Source: a bacterium (GTDB taxonomy: Bacteria; Krumholzibacteriota; Krumholzibacteriia; Krumholzibacteriales; Krumholzibacteriaceae). From it: a stretch of DNA of 5,809 nt. Shown in pieces: positions 5,079-5,809 of the stretch (position 1 is the stretch's first letter; each line of letters starts with the position of its first letter). A program made the translations under genes and the position numbers. The stretch spans positions 1-5,809 of the forward strand of contig JAFNGP010000195.1 of NCBI GenBank assembly GCA_017885175.1, given 5' to 3'. The notes beneath the pieces are model-generated. The model had not been told where the DNA came from. It made no database searches and saw only the letters and a program-made list of their open reading frames with translations.

Positions 5079-5272
5079 AGACGTTCCACCTCCCGATACA
5101 ATAGTTCCCGCCGCTCCGGGCGAGAGAGAAACGGAGCGTATGTCCTGGAAAATTCTTCGGAAATAGCCGGTAGGCGAAGAATCCGATGGCTCGCCAGGGC
5201 TCGGCCCAAAAGCCCCGCCATTTTCCCTAAGAATGGCCTGAATCGGATAATCCGTACCTGTTTCCGGAGATG
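5079..5272 (-). promoter_or_regulatory. Long structured 5' leader of the C39-like gene
   Basis: The predicted start near 5272 leaves about 190 nt before the ATG at 5078. It holds three inverted repeats: GCCATT/AATGGC (5217-5222 with 5232-5237), ATTCTTCG/CGAAGAAT (5152-5159 with 5175-5182) and CGCTCCG/CGGAGCG (5112-5118 with 5132-5138). The Shine-Dalgarno region (5086-5093) is outside all three. No terminator-like U-run follows them and I recognise no known riboswitch core. A plain structured leader or a cis-regulatory RNA are both possible. Confidence 0.4.
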
Positions 5273-5278
5273 GCGAGA

Positions 5279-5307
5279 ATTATACGCCTCTTTTGCTCCC
5301 GGGTCAA
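5279..5307 (-). promoter_or_regulatory. Near-consensus sigma70-like promoter of the C39-like gene
   Basis: On the minus strand TTGACC (5307-5302) and a perfect TATAAT (5284-5279) are exactly 17 nt apart, the strongest promoter in the window. Start of transcription is expected near 5272. A second TTGACC (5324-5319) lies exactly 17 bp upstream as a direct repeat, and an AT-rich stretch precedes it. The promoter begins only 35 nt after the stop of the kinase-like gene. Confidence 0.72.
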
Positions 5308-5342
5308 CCCTGAAAAGTGGTCAAGAAAATATTCGGCCCCGT

Positions 5343-5809
5343 TCAAATCTCGAAATGCTCCCACTCGTATTTCGCGCGCTCCATGAGTTTCTTGAAACGC
5401 TCTTCGCCGCGGAGGTTATCGAGCAACGGCGTCCGCTCCAGCGCCGGATAATTGATGAACCCCCGATTGACGGCGTTCTCGAGCCAATCGAGAGCTTCCG
5501 GCTTCGCATCGAGCGCGGCCAGCATGAGCGCCACGTAGTATGACCATTCGGGGTCCCGCTTGCATGTTCTCTGGAAATCGGGAGTCATTTCCCCGAACGC
5601 CTTCTTCCTGTCTTTCAGCACTCCGTATTTCAGCAAGAGGCCGAATTTGGTGCATACGTTGTCAGGCGTCGACTTCGCGCCCGCGTCGATGATGGAGAAG
5701 GCTTCGTCGCGGTCCTCGTTGCAGACGAGCATCCATGCGTAGAAGAACTGGGAAAGCGGGCTCGTGGTATCCGCCTCGTAGAACTTGCGGCACTGCTCGA
5801 GAGCCGCCG
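5343..5809 (-). CDS. C-terminal TPR region of a probable serine/threonine protein kinase (5' end beyond right edge)
   Basis: 154 residues in one open frame enter from the right edge and end at TGA 5345-5343; the ATG at 5732 is internal, since the frame stays open and TPR-like upstream of it (F-Y-A-W just before). The sequence is helical TPR material: 'DEAFSIID' and 'EALDWLENAVNRGF', followed by the closing segment I-N-Y-P-A-L-E-R-T-P-L-L-D-N-L-R-G-E-E-R-F and a tail K-Y-E-W-E-H-F-E-I. This ending is one I know from the C-terminal TPR regions of large bacterial Ser/Thr kinases (Pkn-type, sometimes adenylate-cyclase-like relatives), where the repeats follow an N-terminal kinase domain. The usual 'DPxL' reads T-P-L-L here. 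No kinase motif is visible, so the kinase part is inferred from the tail only; a plain TPR protein is the alternative. No terminator separates it from the next promoter. Confidence 0.8.
   Translation of the reverse strand, partial: AALEQCRKFYEADTTSPLSQFFYAWMLVCNEDRDEAFSIIDAGAKSTPDNVCTKFGLLLKYGVLKDRKKAFGEMTPDFQRTCKRDPEWSYYVALMLAALDAKPEALDWLENAVNRGFINYPALERTPLLDNLRGEERFKKLMERAKYEWEHFEI

Overview
The window looks like a chromosomal segment of a GC-rich, Gram-negative-type bacterium. Four of the six genes carry Sec or lipoprotein export signals. Strong Shine-Dalgarno sequences and sigma70-like promoters (TTGACx, 17 bp, TATAAT-like) are present, and the partial kinase-type TPR tail at the right edge is of a kind I associate with FCB-group candidate phyla. 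Two secreted proteins also end in a short Trp-Gly-x-Ile-Lys-x-Leu tag that I recall, without having checked, from hypothetical proteins of Eisenbacteria/Krumholzibacteria/Latescibacteria-like genomes. The phylum guess is therefore an inference of modest confidence. There are no tRNA, rRNA, CRISPR or insertion-sequence features.

Layout, left to right. (1) Positions 1-1061, minus strand: the first 353 residues of a radical SAM protein with a PqqD-like N-terminal region; its C-terminus lies beyond the left edge. (2) 1062-1287: a divergent promoter region, with a minus-strand promoter whose spacer holds a small palindrome and a plus-strand promoter for the next gene. (3) 1288-1851, plus: a 187-residue secreted protein of unknown function, locally AT-richer than its neighbours and containing a G8 tract. 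(4) 1872-1907: a promoter so close to the next start codon that the mRNA should be leaderless. (5) 1908-3176 and 3173-4204, plus: a two-gene operon with a 4-base overlap, encoding a five-bladed beta-propeller glycosidase-like lipoprotein and an exported TPR plus SagB-type nitroreductase. (6) 4241-4267: a strong GC hairpin between convergent genes. (7) 4293-5078, minus: an exported C39/papain-like cysteine peptidase-like protein with the same C-terminal tag as gene 3. (8) 5079-5342: its roughly 190-nt structured leader and a near-consensus promoter. (9) 5343-5809, minus: the C-terminal TPR part of a probable serine/threonine kinase, truncated by the right edge.

How they may work together is uncertain. 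The only firm unit is the lipoprotein/nitroreductase operon. A PqqD-like/radical SAM protein, a SagB-type oxidoreductase and a C39-like peptidase within 5 kb recall peptide-modification (RiPP) chemistry. However, the last two carry export signals and no clear precursor peptide is visible, so this is a hypothesis rather than a call. The best-supported unusual signal is the C-terminal tag shared by two otherwise unrelated secreted proteins.
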